In this document: positions 14,301-29,300 of the stretch, one piece after another
How the letters are laid out: the number at the start of each line of letters is the position of its first letter
Position numbering within the stretch: position 1 is the stretch's first letter
Assembly (NCBI RefSeq): GCF_037975245.1
Contig: NC_092564.1
Coordinates: forward strand, 23,946,484-24,010,483
DNA: 64,000 bases
Direction of reading: 5' to 3'
DNA from: Apostichopus japonicus
Lineage: Eukaryota; Echinodermata; Holothuroidea; Aspidochirotida; Stichopodidae
The notes under the pieces: generated by a model
Database searches by the model: none
Seen by the model: the letters and a program-made list of their open reading frames with translations, nothing else
What the model was told of the DNA's origin: nothing
Translations under genes and position numbers: made by a program

Positions 14301-17300
14301 GATACTTTGATACTTCAATGAATACCACTGCAAGCAAAATTTACACATTCAGTACTGACCTCAAATTTAAATGCTCTATAAAAATACTTTATCAAAAAGT
14401 ACTTTTCTATAGGCTGTGATCCTCCCAAGTTTATACCCACCAATTGAGGATTATTAAAAACACTGGACAGTTAAAAATGTATCAGAGTGTGAACAGGTAT
14501 TAAACAATGTCTTTAGAGGGATGGTACAGTATAACAAAGTGTTCGGAAATGTTTAGCATACTGTCGGTGACCATCATCTGAATGTCTAGATTATATTTGG
14601 GGACAAATACCTCTAACCTTTAAGGTCTGGGCGGGAACAGAAGAATTATGGAAGACATGATCAAGAATGGATGAATTGACACTTAATATTTATTGAGCAA
14701 ATTTTATTGTACAGTATCTGTATGATTGCAGCGAATAGTACAACATCAGCTAAAAGTAAATCCAATAGTCATAAATACAGGAATGATAGACTTTAGTCCT
14801 CACTTGTGTGTAAATTTAGGACTAAGTGCTACTGTATCATTATCATAGAGATGCTTACAATGTATATATGTGTCATATCCTCACTGGTGATCATACACTA
14901 TACTATATATATAGTCTTATATATATTCTGAAATTCTTTTACCTTAGAAGCAGATCTATGAAAGTAAAACAAAGGCTGTAATGTATACATATCTTGTTTT
15001 GATATCATTGAAACAATATTTATACATTTAGTTCAATGAAGCATCACTGATGAAGTCAGATGACCTCTGTCTGCATTCTACCGAAAAAAATCATAATGTC
15101 TGTAAAAAATGAAAGTCTGTATCAGATTATATCTTGTCACTGACCTCAAGTTTGTCAGTGGTGGTTGCATACAGTACTGCACAGTATCCTGTTATACAGG
15201 CTATATATGGTAAGTTGAACTGAGCTGTAAATCTGATGGTGAAAGTGAATGCAATATGTGCAACTAATAGAACTTTCATTTCACTAAATTAAATTGTTTC
15301 ATTAATTATTAATGATGTATGATAAAAAGAATAACAAACTAATTAAAAGTTGATCATTAGCCAACTTCTGAAAATAATTTGAACTATGGTGGGGTTTCGT
15401 ATCCTTCTTTTCCCCTTAGAACTTTGTTAAGTCTACATTGCAAAGCTGTTTTCGTATCATACTGTTGATCACTGTTGAGTCAACCTTTGGCTACAGTATC
15501 ATAGGGTTTGCTCTAATCTACTGTAGTGAGTTTTAATCACTGTTGAGTCAACCTTTGGCTACAGTATCATAGGATTTGCTCTAATCTAGTGAGTTTAGTC
15601 ACTGTTGAGTCAACCTTGCCTACAGTATCATAGGATTTGTTCCACTTTATTAGTCTGTTGATCACTGTTGAGTCAACCTTGCATGCAGTATCATAGGGTT
15701 TGTTCCACGTTATTAATCTGTTGATCACTGTTGAGTCAACCTTTAGCTACAGTATTATAGGGTTTGCTCTAATCTAGTGATTTTTAATCACTGTAGAGTC
15801 AACCTTGCCTACACTATCATAGGGTTTGCTCTCTAGTCATCTGTTCATCGTCCAGGGTTGCTCCTCTGTCTCCATCTGTTCATTATTACTATAGTATAGA
15901 GTCAATCTTGGCTCCACTATATTCACCTGTTCATCATTGTAGAGTCAACCTTGGCTGTAATATATGAGGGTCGTTCTCCTCCTTTCTTCTAGGTCTTTCA
16001 TGAGATGTCAAGCTGGGTTTGACATATTTCTTTTCTGATTCATAGCTATGTACCACAGCTCATCATTTATACTTAGATCAATTACTTCCAATCTTTCCTG
16101 CTAGGTCTGTCTGTGAAGATCACTTATATCTTTTGAGAACAATGCTAGACTTCAGTGCAACAACCGCGAGCTTAAATATTTTGCGACCAAAGTTTGGACC
16201 ATTTCATACAATGAAATCCAGTTTACAACTAATACTTACACATAAATCTCAATTAACAGCTAACGTTAACTCTCCACTGATGAAAAAGATTTAAATACAT
16301 ATTGTTTCATACATGTACATATTTTTAAGTATTCTCTGAATAAAAAGCAAAAATAAACACAGAAACAATAATATATTAACAATGGATTAACTATTGCCAT
16401 ATGGCCCGTTGATAAATTAAGTTTCAAATTTTGCTAGACAATGTAGACAACATCTGCTGATGATTATAACAACAGATAAATTACAGTAATAATAATGAAA
16501 CAAGGGAGTTGAGCTTTTCATTATTGATTGTCAAATCATCCACAAAAGTGGAAGTTGGGACAACATCACAATTGATGCTTGAATAGCATCCTTAACATTG
16601 AAAGTGGGTTTGAAGTAGACAATTCAACAACTTGGGATTTCCCCATACCGATGGTTCATTACATGAAGTTGACTAAAACCTTCAAGTAAACAGTACTTAG
16701 CAGTTGACAAAGACTTAACAAAATTTCAAATTTTTGAGTTAAGTACTCATTCTCATATCTAAGTTCCCTGTTTGTTCATGTTTGCAAATTCACCTAAAAG
16801 ATTAAAGCTCATCAGTAGTGGTCCCAGATTTTAGCATACAGTATGTGCTAAAAATTGCTAGGAAATTTTCAAAAGTAATTTTCTATAGTCTATGAGCCTT
16901 CAAATTTAGTCCCCGCCTTTGAGCATTATTAAAATAGAAAATTCAACATCTCAGTGTGGGTAACTACTTTTAGAGGAGGCGGTGAAATGCTTTTTGAAAT
17001 TTGAACATGATCTAGTGACCATTATCTGACTTTTCTAGCATATATTTGGGAGCAATATACTGATTACCTTTAATAAGGTGCATCAATTGATGGATTCTTT
17101 GGATTATCAAAGCTCCTCACTTACCTGTCTCCCCACAACCTTAGCACTCTCGTTCTACTGTGTCTAGAATGAACTAGTACCCTTTTAACAATTTGTACTT
17201 TCAACGGTCGGACCCCTCTGGTCAATGCCCTTCTCAATCTACCACCCAAAGTGTCTACGTGTCCGTTTTGTGTGAGAATTTTATTCTATCTCCAATTTGT

Positions 17301-20300
17301 TTGGAAATGTGTGTTGTTATTTTACAATAAATGTATCTGCTGACTCTAAGTCTCAATGAAAGTCATTCTATCATTTAGTTGAAGCTTAGGAATGGATACT
17401 GCACTATTCTTACAGTCTGCCATTGAAAAACTTATTTTATTACTCAGTATGTACTATGAACTAGAAAGTTCCTGAACATCTCTGTCAACTTCAATGGATA
17501 CCAACTGAAAGTAAGAGGAAATCAATCTGCTGAAGTTTTACAAGGTGTTTGCTTGATGACATCCACCTAAGTTAACAAGATTCTTGTGCACTGTAGATCT
17601 ATACAAAGTAAACATTGCTATATGTGCATTAATTCAGGAAGTTGTTAAATAAATGTCACAACATGGGAAGTTGTTCAAATGCACGTTGCATTCGGTCGGA
17701 ATTAGACTTGTAGGAAAACTTCCTGAGAATTACTTGGCTGTCTCGCATTGATGCTTACCAGTCTCCACATACCCTTAGCACTCCTGATCTCCCCATCTGC
17801 ATTGGACCATTGAGGTAAAACACCCATAGTAGGACCAACCAGTACCTCAAACTTGGAATAGGCCTTTTAAAATGGGCAAAACTGGGGACTAAAACTGCCT
17901 GAGCAAACACAAATAGGGAGAGAATGGGTATCAGGCTGCATACATGTGTAAATACTTACTAACATCCTAATGGCAACTAAAAACCAAGACTCACGCACAA
18001 ACAACACATTCTAAGTAAAGAGAGCACTTCTAGACACTTTGGCGGTAGAATGAGGGTTTTTTTTTTACCAAGAGTCCAAGAGTGACTGTTTGCTAAGGGT
18101 GAAAAGTGCTAAACTAGCTATTGTACTGTACCAGTTTCTCTAGATAATGTAGAGCCTGGGTGCTTAGGTTGTCAGGAGAGAGGCAAATATCTTTACCCGG
18201 TATGTTTTAGTATTTAGTATTTTAGGACTTCAGATATATAATATAGAAGGTGCATGGAATAAAGCAGGTTTGTCATGTTTGGCAATTTTCACGTTTCTTT
18301 GTGGGGCCTCACAAGATATTTTGACAATCTCCCAGTCGGTCCCATCTTGTCGAGTACACTACATACGAGCCTACATACTAATACTGTACAGCCACACACA
18401 TTTACTACATATGGTGAACTATAAGTAAAAATTTATTATTGTAAGTACTATGAAAGTAATCTGAATAAGAAAACAAATGAACCTGGTGCCATTACAATTA
18501 AAGCAAACTTATGAGGTTAAATACAGTTTGAGAAAAGATCCACTTATCTGTGATTTGTTTGTGTTTAGTTCTCTTGGTTTCTTAGTATATAAATTAGGTA
18601 GCACTGAAAATGGCAAAGGTCAATTGCTATATAGGAAACAAACAAACACTCTCTGGAGTTCATTTGAATGCAAAGCAGAATAAGCCTGTGTGCATTGATA
18701 TCTTTAATTCCTGTTCCTGAACTCCAAAACCTTCCATTCCCACGAGACATATATTGCACAAACTAAGTGTATTTTTAGTCTGTATATCAACACTAAAATT
18801 CCCCTTGACTCTCTTCTTCACTTCTGTTCTGTTTGCTACAGTGTGATCAGAATCCTCATAAGTCAGGGGGAAGTTCCCAAAAGTGAATAAATGTTGTTAA
18901 TAATAACCAGTGTTTAAGTCACAAAGGTGGTAGGGTTGAGGTGTCAATGTAGAAATATTTATATGTTTACAAAAACCATGCTGTGGCAAATTCTTCCCTT
19001 TTTAAAGTCAGTTAATACTCTACAAATATTGAAAGCCACTGTGTCTTTGTATTCATCGACATAGGTGCATTATTGACCATTGTAACCATTAATACACTTT
19101 GTTCCTACTTGATAGCCAAATTTCCCTTTCCTTTTTTGTACATCATGTTATGAGTCAAAATAATCAAATAATATTATATGTGCCATGTATCTAGGAAAAA
19201 TGCACGCTATGATATAGACAAAAAAAAGATGGTTTTACTAGAACTTGGAATGAGTGAATTAATGTTGCATGAATTTAGGCAATGAAGTAAAACACTGCTT
19301 GATATGCTCTTTATTCCCCTCAAAAACAGAAAAGTCACTTTGCTTCCTCAATCCTGATCCCTCGTAAACTTCCCAAGTTATTGGAGCATGTTGATCAGTG
19401 TTGTGGAATGGGGTTGGGGTGGGGGTGGTGGGGATTACGGGTATAAAGTTAATTCATGTATAGCATACACCAGATGACTGATGTGATGTAATGCGACATA
19501 AATCCTGCTGTCAGCAAAAACTAGTTTGAGAGCCTGTGTTGGATTAACTGTGGAGATGATTCACCAAATTTGCTGTCCTAGTTTGAAGAGGATTGGTATT
19601 TTGCCTTAGAAGTACTGTAACTACAAAGAAGTACTAATTGAGCACTGAATTATTAGTGGTTTGCTGATATATCAATTGCCTCGTTTATATTTTGTGTCTA
19701 TATTATTCATTACTGCATTGATGTGTGTTTTGTACTTTTCTTGACATTTATATTTTTTGTTAAATTGCAGGGGGCGAGAGTATGGATCCGGGATCCAGAG
19801 GTAGTTTGGAAGCCGGGCACGCTTGCAGCAAACTACAAAGGAGGTGATAAGACCATCTCCGTCCTTCTAGAGCTAGAAGATGAAACAGAAGAGGTGAGTA
19901 TCAAAATTAGATAACAATCAGATTTGTAAAACTGCTAAATTCCTAAGAGGTGATTCCTTTCGGTCTGTTTGGAAACAAAGTGTGCAATGTTCACCGATAC
20001 TGACAGGGGGGGACCAGTAATTTAGCATTCGCAGTTTGTACTGATTGTTAGAGGTTTATGAATTTTGTTGCACTGTTGACTTAATTAGACTGTCAGATAA
20101 ATTATTCTCTGACTGATAGCAACTATATATGCAGATAGAATGCTAGTCATCACAATCACTGTTTCTGAAACTACATCACAGCGAAAAAGTATTAATTAAG
20201 TAGGAAGTTAGGCCCCGATGGCACCTTTAAATACTGTAGTTGCGTAGTATGAAATACTGTGTAGAAGGCCCTGATTATGTTATACAAATAACTAAAGGTG

Positions 20301-23300
20301 TGATGCCTTTCACAACAAATATTGTGATTGATGCAATTTGGAATTACAAGATAGGTTCATGGACTTTCAAATTTTAGGCCTTTCCTGATAAATATTTAAC
20401 TGGAGGATTGATCTAACAATTGAAGAATCTTCCAAGTTTGTTATTAAAGTGACAGTATCATGTTTGTCTTTTATGTGCCTTCTTAAAGATACCCCTCATT
20501 TTTTGATAAAGACTATAAGCTTTATCTTTGGCCCTCGACGTGTACCTCAGCTTCCTGGGGCTTAAAATCATAGGGATCTTGCATTTTGCTCTAAAATTGA
20601 CCAGAAAGGAAACCCCTCAGAAGTTGACGCTCGGTTGGGAATTGATTAGGAATTGAAATAGGAAGTGATAGTGAAGAAAGTAGGGATTAAGGTTAAACAC
20701 CGTGTCAAAAGTAGAGTACGGTAGCCAGGTTGAGCCATACATCAAGCTCTACTTGGGATATATTTTAAGACTGGTCCCACTGATTACTGATTATTATGTC
20801 ATCACAGCATAGCAGCACAGTAGGATGATTGATATTGACAGTTTGCAGAGTTCACCAGTAAGTGATTTTTTTAGTCTTGTTCGTAATTTTATTGCGTCTT
20901 GTTAAACCTTTACTCCTGAGAGAGGAAACGTTTTACTATTAAAATTATTATTTTATCATTTTACTTTCTTTTGCTATAATTATACATGTTCCATTTAATA
21001 AAAGGAACTTCCCAACTCCTCCACTTTGTTTATCATTCTAGTATTTACAACCTTGGTTATTGTTCCATGTAATGACTGGTTAGAATTCCTTCTCAAATAC
21101 TACAATCTGCTGGTACTGTATTAATTAGCCTCATCACATGATCACGACACATGATCTAAGTTTGTTAGTGTATACTGTAACATACCACGGTTAACACCTG
21201 GAAAGTGTCTGTTACCTTTTAATATTACAATGCCAAGATTCGGCCTGTAACACTGTCATAGTAGACGGACCAAAGCATAATGTAATTTGCATATGCAATT
21301 TATTAAATATTGTCATCATGTGATTTAGGCTGAATGCACCTGCCTGGATGAGAGAGTCCACGTCAGACTGCATCCATGCATAGAGTGCATCTATAGATGT
21401 ATCATCATGTGAGAGATGAAAATAAGTTAATATGTACGTTGAATGTGTACTTGATAATTATGCTATAATTTGGGATGACCCAGCAGCAGTTACCTTGATG
21501 GGATTGAGAGCCTATGTTGGCAATATTCCTTGCTTCATACTAGACTATAACGACCAACCCTTTGCTGGGGCTTATGAGGAATAATTAAAGGTGTTTATAG
21601 CTAAGGTACAGTCAGTTGACGTTGGAGACGTTTACATGTTTTCCTTGAAAAAACTGTTTAGAAACCAAGTTATAACTATATTCCATCTTTCTCTGGTTTT
21701 GCTCAGGTTTTTGCTCTTTATCTTTGTCTTATGCTATTGACAACCCTAGACCTGCTTACTTGAATTTTTCTATAGGAATTTAGTAATACAATGAAATCAA
21801 CTGCTTCTGAAGTATCTGCAGAGCTTACTTAATTTCTTTTATCAGTAATAATCTCTGGTAAGTTAAGTGTCACTTATGTTTTCTCTTGTCTCTGGCTATG
21901 TCTATAAACCAACACAAGTAGTTGATTTGCTTGTTTATAACTTGACATTAATTACCAAGGAACATGAAAGTGTATTTATCATCATTTATAAATAACTGCT
22001 TCTCACAGGAAATCTCTCTGAAATTGAAGTCTGAGGAAGATTTGCCACCATTGAGGAATCCCGAGATACTGATCGGTGAAAATGACCTCACTTCGCTTAG
22101 TTACCTCCACGAACCAGCAGTACTCTTCAACCTGCATGAAAGATTCATTCGTAGCAATGCCATATATACATACTGTGGTGAGTATGTGTAGATTTAATCG
22201 TAGCAATGCCATACAATCCCAATGCCATACATGTGTTTAAACAGTTATTCATTCATACTTAGTAAAGATTCCTAAATCCTATTGGTCCATTCAGGTCAGC
22301 TGACCGTGGTTAATCCTGTGAGTAACGCACGGTAAAATTACGGGGCATCACTTTAATAAATCTTTGGTTAAATGTAACCAAAAATGTTTTGTTTTATGAT
22401 TTTTCCCCCACACAAATGGTAGTGTATGAATGAACGGGGTTAATCAACGGTCTAGCGTGCGTTACTCACATGATTAATGCACTCCGGGTGTTAATGCTAT
22501 CGCTGGATGCACTCGGGCTCCGCCATCGTGCATCGCTTGCATTATCCCCCGATCGTGCATTAATCCTGTGAGTAACGCACGCTAGACCATTGATTAACGC
22601 CATATTAATTGTGTTGTTCGTCTGAAGTTTGTTCAGGTTTTCAACCTAGAGTATGCAAGATACATCTGTTTCTTGAACGCATGGTCGAAGTGTAATGTTT
22701 ATACAGATATTCCAAGAATCAGTCACATGGAAATACCCAAAGTGTTCGGGAACAACTTGGGAACTTGCAAAAAAAAAAAAAAACTTCCTTGCTTACCTGC
22801 GTACGCACCACCATAGCACTCTCAAATATGTCAAGGGCAGTTTTGTAACCATTTATCAATTAAGTCAGTAGTGAAGAGACCTTTTTGAATGAGAAATTTA
22901 GGTGAAACAAGTTTCCAGGCCAAATTTTGCATTTTTCAACTTGTACCATGTTTGGGAGCTAAGTGTCTTGGTAAAGAACCGTGATTGGCTTCTGTGATAT
23001 GAAGTGCTTGCTTAAAGGCTGAAGCTATTAAAAGAGATGTACGTGTATCTTGATTAATCTCAGCTAGAGTGGCTTTTATGCTAAGCAAATTTATCCTCTA
23101 TCTGCAAGTAGAGATAATTATTCCATTTCATGTTTAATGTTAGTTTATATTTAGGGAGGTTAGAAATAATCATGAGAGGCAACCCGACATATATTGTTCA
23201 GCCTAACTTCCAATGTATGTCAGGTCATTGCTGCTGAGTGTTATACTGTGTTGAGCCTAACTTCCAATGTATGTCAGGTCAGTGCTGAGGTAGTACTGTA

Positions 23301-26300
23301 TTGAGAGCTTTTCTTCACAACGTTTGGGCGAAGTTTTGATGGCAAAACATACTGAGAATTAAGTCATCCAAATAAGATTGTGATTTATCAAACCAAGGAC
23401 CATTTCAGACCTTTTCAAGCTATTGAAACACATTTTCATAAGTATGTTTGATATCGAGTATAATTGAAAGATTGTCAATGTTAACTCAAATCATTCTTTA
23501 AAGGAAGCATTTAATAGTTTACCATTAAATTTGGCAGCGCATTAAATCTAATTGTCGTTTAGCATTCAAAATAAGGCAAAATTATTATAAGGATGTTGTT
23601 AAACCAACTTCAGCAACACATGGCGGTCAAAGACATAAACTTACATGTTTTGGAGGAGTTACAGACTGGCCTGCAATGTTTATGCTCTTACATACTCATC
23701 CCTTCTGTAGAGTATACTGCTTGAAGAGGCTGTTAGAGATTGAAAAAAACCTCAGTGTAAAGTTAGGACTTGGTGCAGCATATTGGAGCATAGGAGAGCT
23801 AGCTGATACACAGTGTGTTTTGCTATGTGTTTATATGTGACATATAGTTAATGTGTAAAAGCAAGATAGATTGTATGTTAGGCTTAGGGAGCCATTACCA
23901 CCCCCTCCCTCCCTTGACGATCCACTAGTATAATAATTTATAAATATATTCAGTTTTACTTACCCTCAAATATGCTGGATTGAATTCGCTACAAAATGTT
24001 ACATATCTGGGAGTTACCGGTCTGAGACAATGCCCTATTGTACTTCCATACTTCTGCACACATACGTCATGATCTTTTGTTAATTTTGCAGGTATTGTTT
24101 TAGTAGCTCTGAATCCATACGAGCAGTTACCTCTCTACAGTGAAGATGTTATCAGGGCATACAGTGGGCAGGACATGGGGTCCATGGATCCTCATATATT
24201 TGCCGTCGCGGAGGAGGCTTTCAAGAAACTTGCTAGGTAAGCATCACCTACATAGATGGCGCATGAAATGATTTATTTGTCAATTGTGCATTGGTGTTGT
24301 TTGTTATATTCTCAAAAGGTAAAGTACTGTTGGGAAGTAAATTATGTCATTCTTGCAAATAGCCAGTTTACACTATTCCTCTCTTCCTGTCTCCTATACA
24401 TAAGCACTCTAATCTTCCTAGCTAACAATTGCAGGAGTTTTTCCACTGCGCCCCCCATTGACCTTGTCAGGTCATTGTCTTCTTCCTTCAAAACATACCA
24501 ATTCTGAAGCTCATATGTATAAGTGACAGGCTAAATATGGTCATTTCTTAAAACTTTGAGTACACCAGTTAGTTTGAGGGTTGACTGCCTTTGTACCTTG
24601 CAATGAAAGAAATTTAACACCTTTTCTTACCTAGTAGCAATTGGTTAATTTCTAATGGCATTTATGCAATACAATCTTCTGTGTTAACCTGGTAAATACT
24701 GTATTGTACAGCATGTATTCAATTCCAAGGCTTCATACCAGAAGCTATAAATAATTCAGACGAGTATAAAGAAATGTCTTATCTGATGTTTGTGATTCAT
24801 ATGCATGTACTAATCCATGTAGGTTATTAATCATGTCAGTTTGAAGTTACGTGTGGCAGTTATAAGTCAAATCCTGTGTCATGAATAGCTAATAACTTAA
24901 TCCATTTCAAGATATCAACATCACCTTAGGGCTCAGCTGTCAAATATTCTACTCATGTCATGTAACAACATTGTGTTAATTAGAAAGATAGATGCTTGGG
25001 TTTAGATAACAACTGTGTTGGAAATCTTATTGCTTGAGATTGACACGTTTTCGTTGTTGGTCTTAAATGGTTTGGTTTAATAGGAGGGAATACTTCAAAT
25101 GGATATGAATGGCTGTGTGTAACCGTTAAAAACCACTTGGTTGAACATCATGTCTAAATCAGTAGATGTAACCATGTCCTATTTCTCATCAAATTCATTT
25201 GAATACATCTACAATGATGTTCTGAATAAATTCCAGTAAGTGTTTCTTTTCACCTAGAAAGGTGCAAATGACTGGTAAATCATTCTAGTTAATGACAGTA
25301 GCAACTTCCTGCCTAGACTCTTATTTGTTAAGTATGTCAGTGAACATGAAGAGCAAATCTAATAAACCTAGGCTTAACTTGGATAATTGTTTTCAAACAG
25401 TGGCCTTATTTTTTTTTTTGATGAGTGTTATTGTCATCTGTTGTCATATATATATGAAACTCCAAGTAATGGTATTACAATACTGGTTACCTTCCAAACA
25501 AGCATCTGCTTCAAATGCCTGATTGGTAACCTCCTTGACATTGCATTACTGTACCACCCTTGTATGATGTATGTACCAGGCGGCATGTGCTTGTATGATC
25601 ATGAATTGTAAAACGAAAGTCCAGAGGTAACCTTTATGAGGTATTTTCAAGTTCACAGGATACCATTGGGTGTGGTTTATTAACATTATGATTCATGAAA
25701 TATTATATTCAAAATATTGAAGAAAAATTACACAAACACAAATTCTGCATTCTATGACATCACTACTGTAGGTTGCCTCCACATGACTACATTTGGTACA
25801 AAATGTTATTTTCAGATGTTTTTGTCATGAGAGCCACATGAAGGAATTGAATGCAAATTTTAATCAGGATGTTTTGAATGTGTTTCTCAGTCATCGGTCA
25901 GCTATAAATTAAGTCTGGTATTATTTCTTTAAAGGGATTCTAGCAGTAAAGATAAGCCAAGACTGCCTAATACTCTTTTGTATAGTGAATAATATTTATG
26001 AGATGATAAAAATCACCCTAGTAGAGAGGCTCTTTTTCTCTGAGTCATGTGAGGCTCACATGAATGTCACTGATGTTCCTTTGGGCATTTTTGTTTTCAA
26101 ACTAATCATGAATAAATGTGTACTGACAATAATGTGTACAAGATAGATTGCTGACAGTGAAATGTTGGGGGAATTATTCTAGTTTAGCTATAGATTAATA
26201 TACCCTGTATACTCTGTAGGGAGATTCATGTGATATATATCTGGTTAGCTTATTATTAAGTGAACTGGTTAATGTCTGATGCTGAGGCACAGCAGTACAT

Positions 26301-29300
26301 GTGAAGGGAGTTGTGGAGGTGATTATGATCATGTGATGCATATACTGTAGGGAAGGTGTTTTCTATGTCAGATATATAACACTGAGCAGTTCAGTGAACT
26401 TGTAATGGGACTGTTCATCATTATGTTGTGGAACTCATAACCAAGGAAAGTCAAAGCTATTTTGGGTCATAGTATGACCAATGCTGTTCAGCATATAGTT
26501 ATAGTGTCCTCACATAATCGAGGCTGTTCAACCCGTTGATTCTCCTTAAAACAGTTTCTTGCCTGTGGTTTGTTAAGATTTGGAAAAAAGTATTGCATAC
26601 TCAAGTTAAACTAGCTTTATAACTAAGATTTCATAAAAAATAGATGCAGAACAGTTTCAGCAATTAATATTTCAGCTTTTCTGCTTTTCGTTATCAATAC
26701 TTACTTAGTGCAAAAGTATCTGTGTGAAGTACTTATGAATTAAAAATAAAATCCCTAATTACTTGAATAGTTCATCCAGTCCAAATGTGTTTAAAGTGGT
26801 GTACGCACCAACACCATGACGCTCCATTACCCAATGGGATGTTACGTTGTTTGTGCCAGGTAAAAGCATCAATATTCTCTGTATGTGAAAGTGATAACCC
26901 ATTAAGACAGCTGGTTTTAATTACTCAATTTGTACACTTCCTTCATAGTGTTACACCTATGCTTTATTAGTTTTGTGTGCTCTATGAAGTATATTGTCTT
27001 TGATAACCTCAAACGTGCCATCAGCTGGTAATAATCCTAACCACTTGATGACTTTAACAAGGATCTCTCACATTGAGACATTTATTTATTTTATATTGGC
27101 TAATAAGGAAAGTCTTTTACCGTAAGCAGATCTACTGTTTTATGGAAGTGATGCAGGTTGCAACATATGGAAAATGCTAAACATAAATATGTGTATCAAT
27201 CCATAAAACAACATTTATCAAAAATGACTTTTTCTTCAGGTTTTTGCATTTGTTGTAACGTACCATGCGAAAGTCTAGTCACTGCCTAAGTACATGTATG
27301 TGGATGTCAGGAAGTGGTACACCACAAAGTACAAGCAGATGATGTTACAAACTGTCTGGTTATTGTGTGGTTAAACTGGTTTGTACTGACATCATTGGGA
27401 ATATGGAAAGACCGTCTGGCTGATGACCAGTCAATACCTGAAACAGTGGTGGTGGGGGGGGGGGTAGGGGCAGGGGGGTAGGGGCAGGGGAGAGGGATGG
27501 GAGAGCTATAAAAGTAGCCCTTTGCACTGATCTCGATTAAATCTGCGACATTACATCGATACTGAAATCCCATCAGGTTTGAATTCATTAGCTGGACTAG
27601 GCAACGTATCAATTTAAGGAATGTTGTAACTGTATTAAAAATTACTGATATGGCCTTTTTTTGCAAGTACTTTGTGAAATTTCTGGGTGGTGAAATATGG
27701 GAAGACAATTAGTAATTACTCCCAGGTAGTAAAGGTTCACTTTATAGTTAAAGTCAGTTTGATATAAGAGTTGATATCTTGTTTTGCTAGGTTTATAGTA
27801 CATGATAGACAACCAAACACTCACACAAAAACTGCTTCACAGAGGTACTGAAATTCTCATATTAATTAAAACAAATATTCAACAGAGGTGTTAAAAACAA
27901 TGATATTCCAGGTCAGAAGCCTCGCCTCCATTTATTCCACGCATTGCAAAGAGACAGAATATACTGTACAGGTAACTATTCGTTTAGCTTGAGAAACCAG
28001 GTTGTGCAGTCACTTGTCATGTCACATCTGGGATAACACGGGATAACACCTGTTCGTACTTAAATGGAGACACTACCCTGAATTTACCAGTGTGATAAAA
28101 AATATCCTGCTAATTGATGTTAAATTAGAGCAAAATTCTCACCTTCTAGATACATGATCATAAATGATAGTTATATAAGCATCCATTCCATTTCATTATA
28201 CATATACATGATGTGTTTGGAATACATAAAATGGGAAACCAGTGTTGAAAAAGATTGCTTAATGTGCTTGATTTAGAAGGTTTTTCTTACAGCCTAGGTA
28301 CTTTATTAAATCAATCACTCAACCAATTTTTTTTATAAAGTGCCATTTATCCCAAGGCAAGCAATTTTCAGTGTTGCTTATCCAGAGTCAATCAAGAAAA
28401 TAGCATAAACTGTAGCAGAGAGAAGAGTATGATGCATTATAATGGGACCAAGTAGTCTGATGAACTTTGTACATGCTCTGTACAAGTATTACATGCTTTT
28501 GTAATTTGATAGTGGCTTCAGCATGCATCTACTTAATATAAACCAATTATGAATGAAACCCATGCAGTTCTTAGGGAATTATTAGTCAAATTAGAAAATT
28601 ATTGTTGGGTTATAGGTTTGTTTACTTGTTAATGCAAAATGAAAGTGCAACAAAAATGAGGAAGATTGTCTGAGCATTTTTAGATCATTAACAGAATTTT
28701 TTAATTACTAGTAAAATTATTAATTTGACACACAGTCGTACAAGATATAAAGACTGCCATTGTAAGGTAGTATGGTCAAAGATTATATATTTTACTGAAA
28801 GACACCAAAGGTAATGAAAATAGGTCATGCAATTGGTTTTGTGGTTGACAATTATGTACATGTAAATTCATGCCCTGCCATCCCTTTATAATCTAAAACC
28901 CTCATAGAGCCTGTTGAAGGTTAGTGGTGGTGTTACGGGAGGGGCAATGAGGGGGAAATTGGCCGCAGATTTGCTCCTTGCCACCCCAGTTGCCCCCAAA
29001 CAGATCTGCTACTTATCCAAAATGTATAGAACAATGCTAATCGTTTGTATTGGAAACAGCTTCGAATTAATTGCATTAATGGGAAAAATTGTCAATTGAT
29101 AGCACCAGTTTGCATCTAAGTCACTTTACTTGATGTAAAATTCCCAAAGGGGAGAGGAAACCCCTTCCCCCTCACCCTCTCCCATATCAGTGTTATATGT
29201 CCCCCCCCCCCCAATAAAAAAATTATGCCTGCTGTCAGTTGCTCTCCCAGATTGCTTTGGCTGGTGCTTTGACTGTTGAAAGTGATACTAACTCAGTTTA

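Larger units (their letters stand above)
11355..19770 (+). other. Intron 1 (8.4 kb)
   Basis: Donor gtaaga, acceptor ttgcag. It holds two minisatellites (11998-12219, 15464-15965), a foldback/dispersed repeat (13526-13767) and several R1 repeat fragments (13150-13260, 17112-17262, 17740-17830, 18015-18190). No further coding exon is recognised. Confidence 0.85.
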
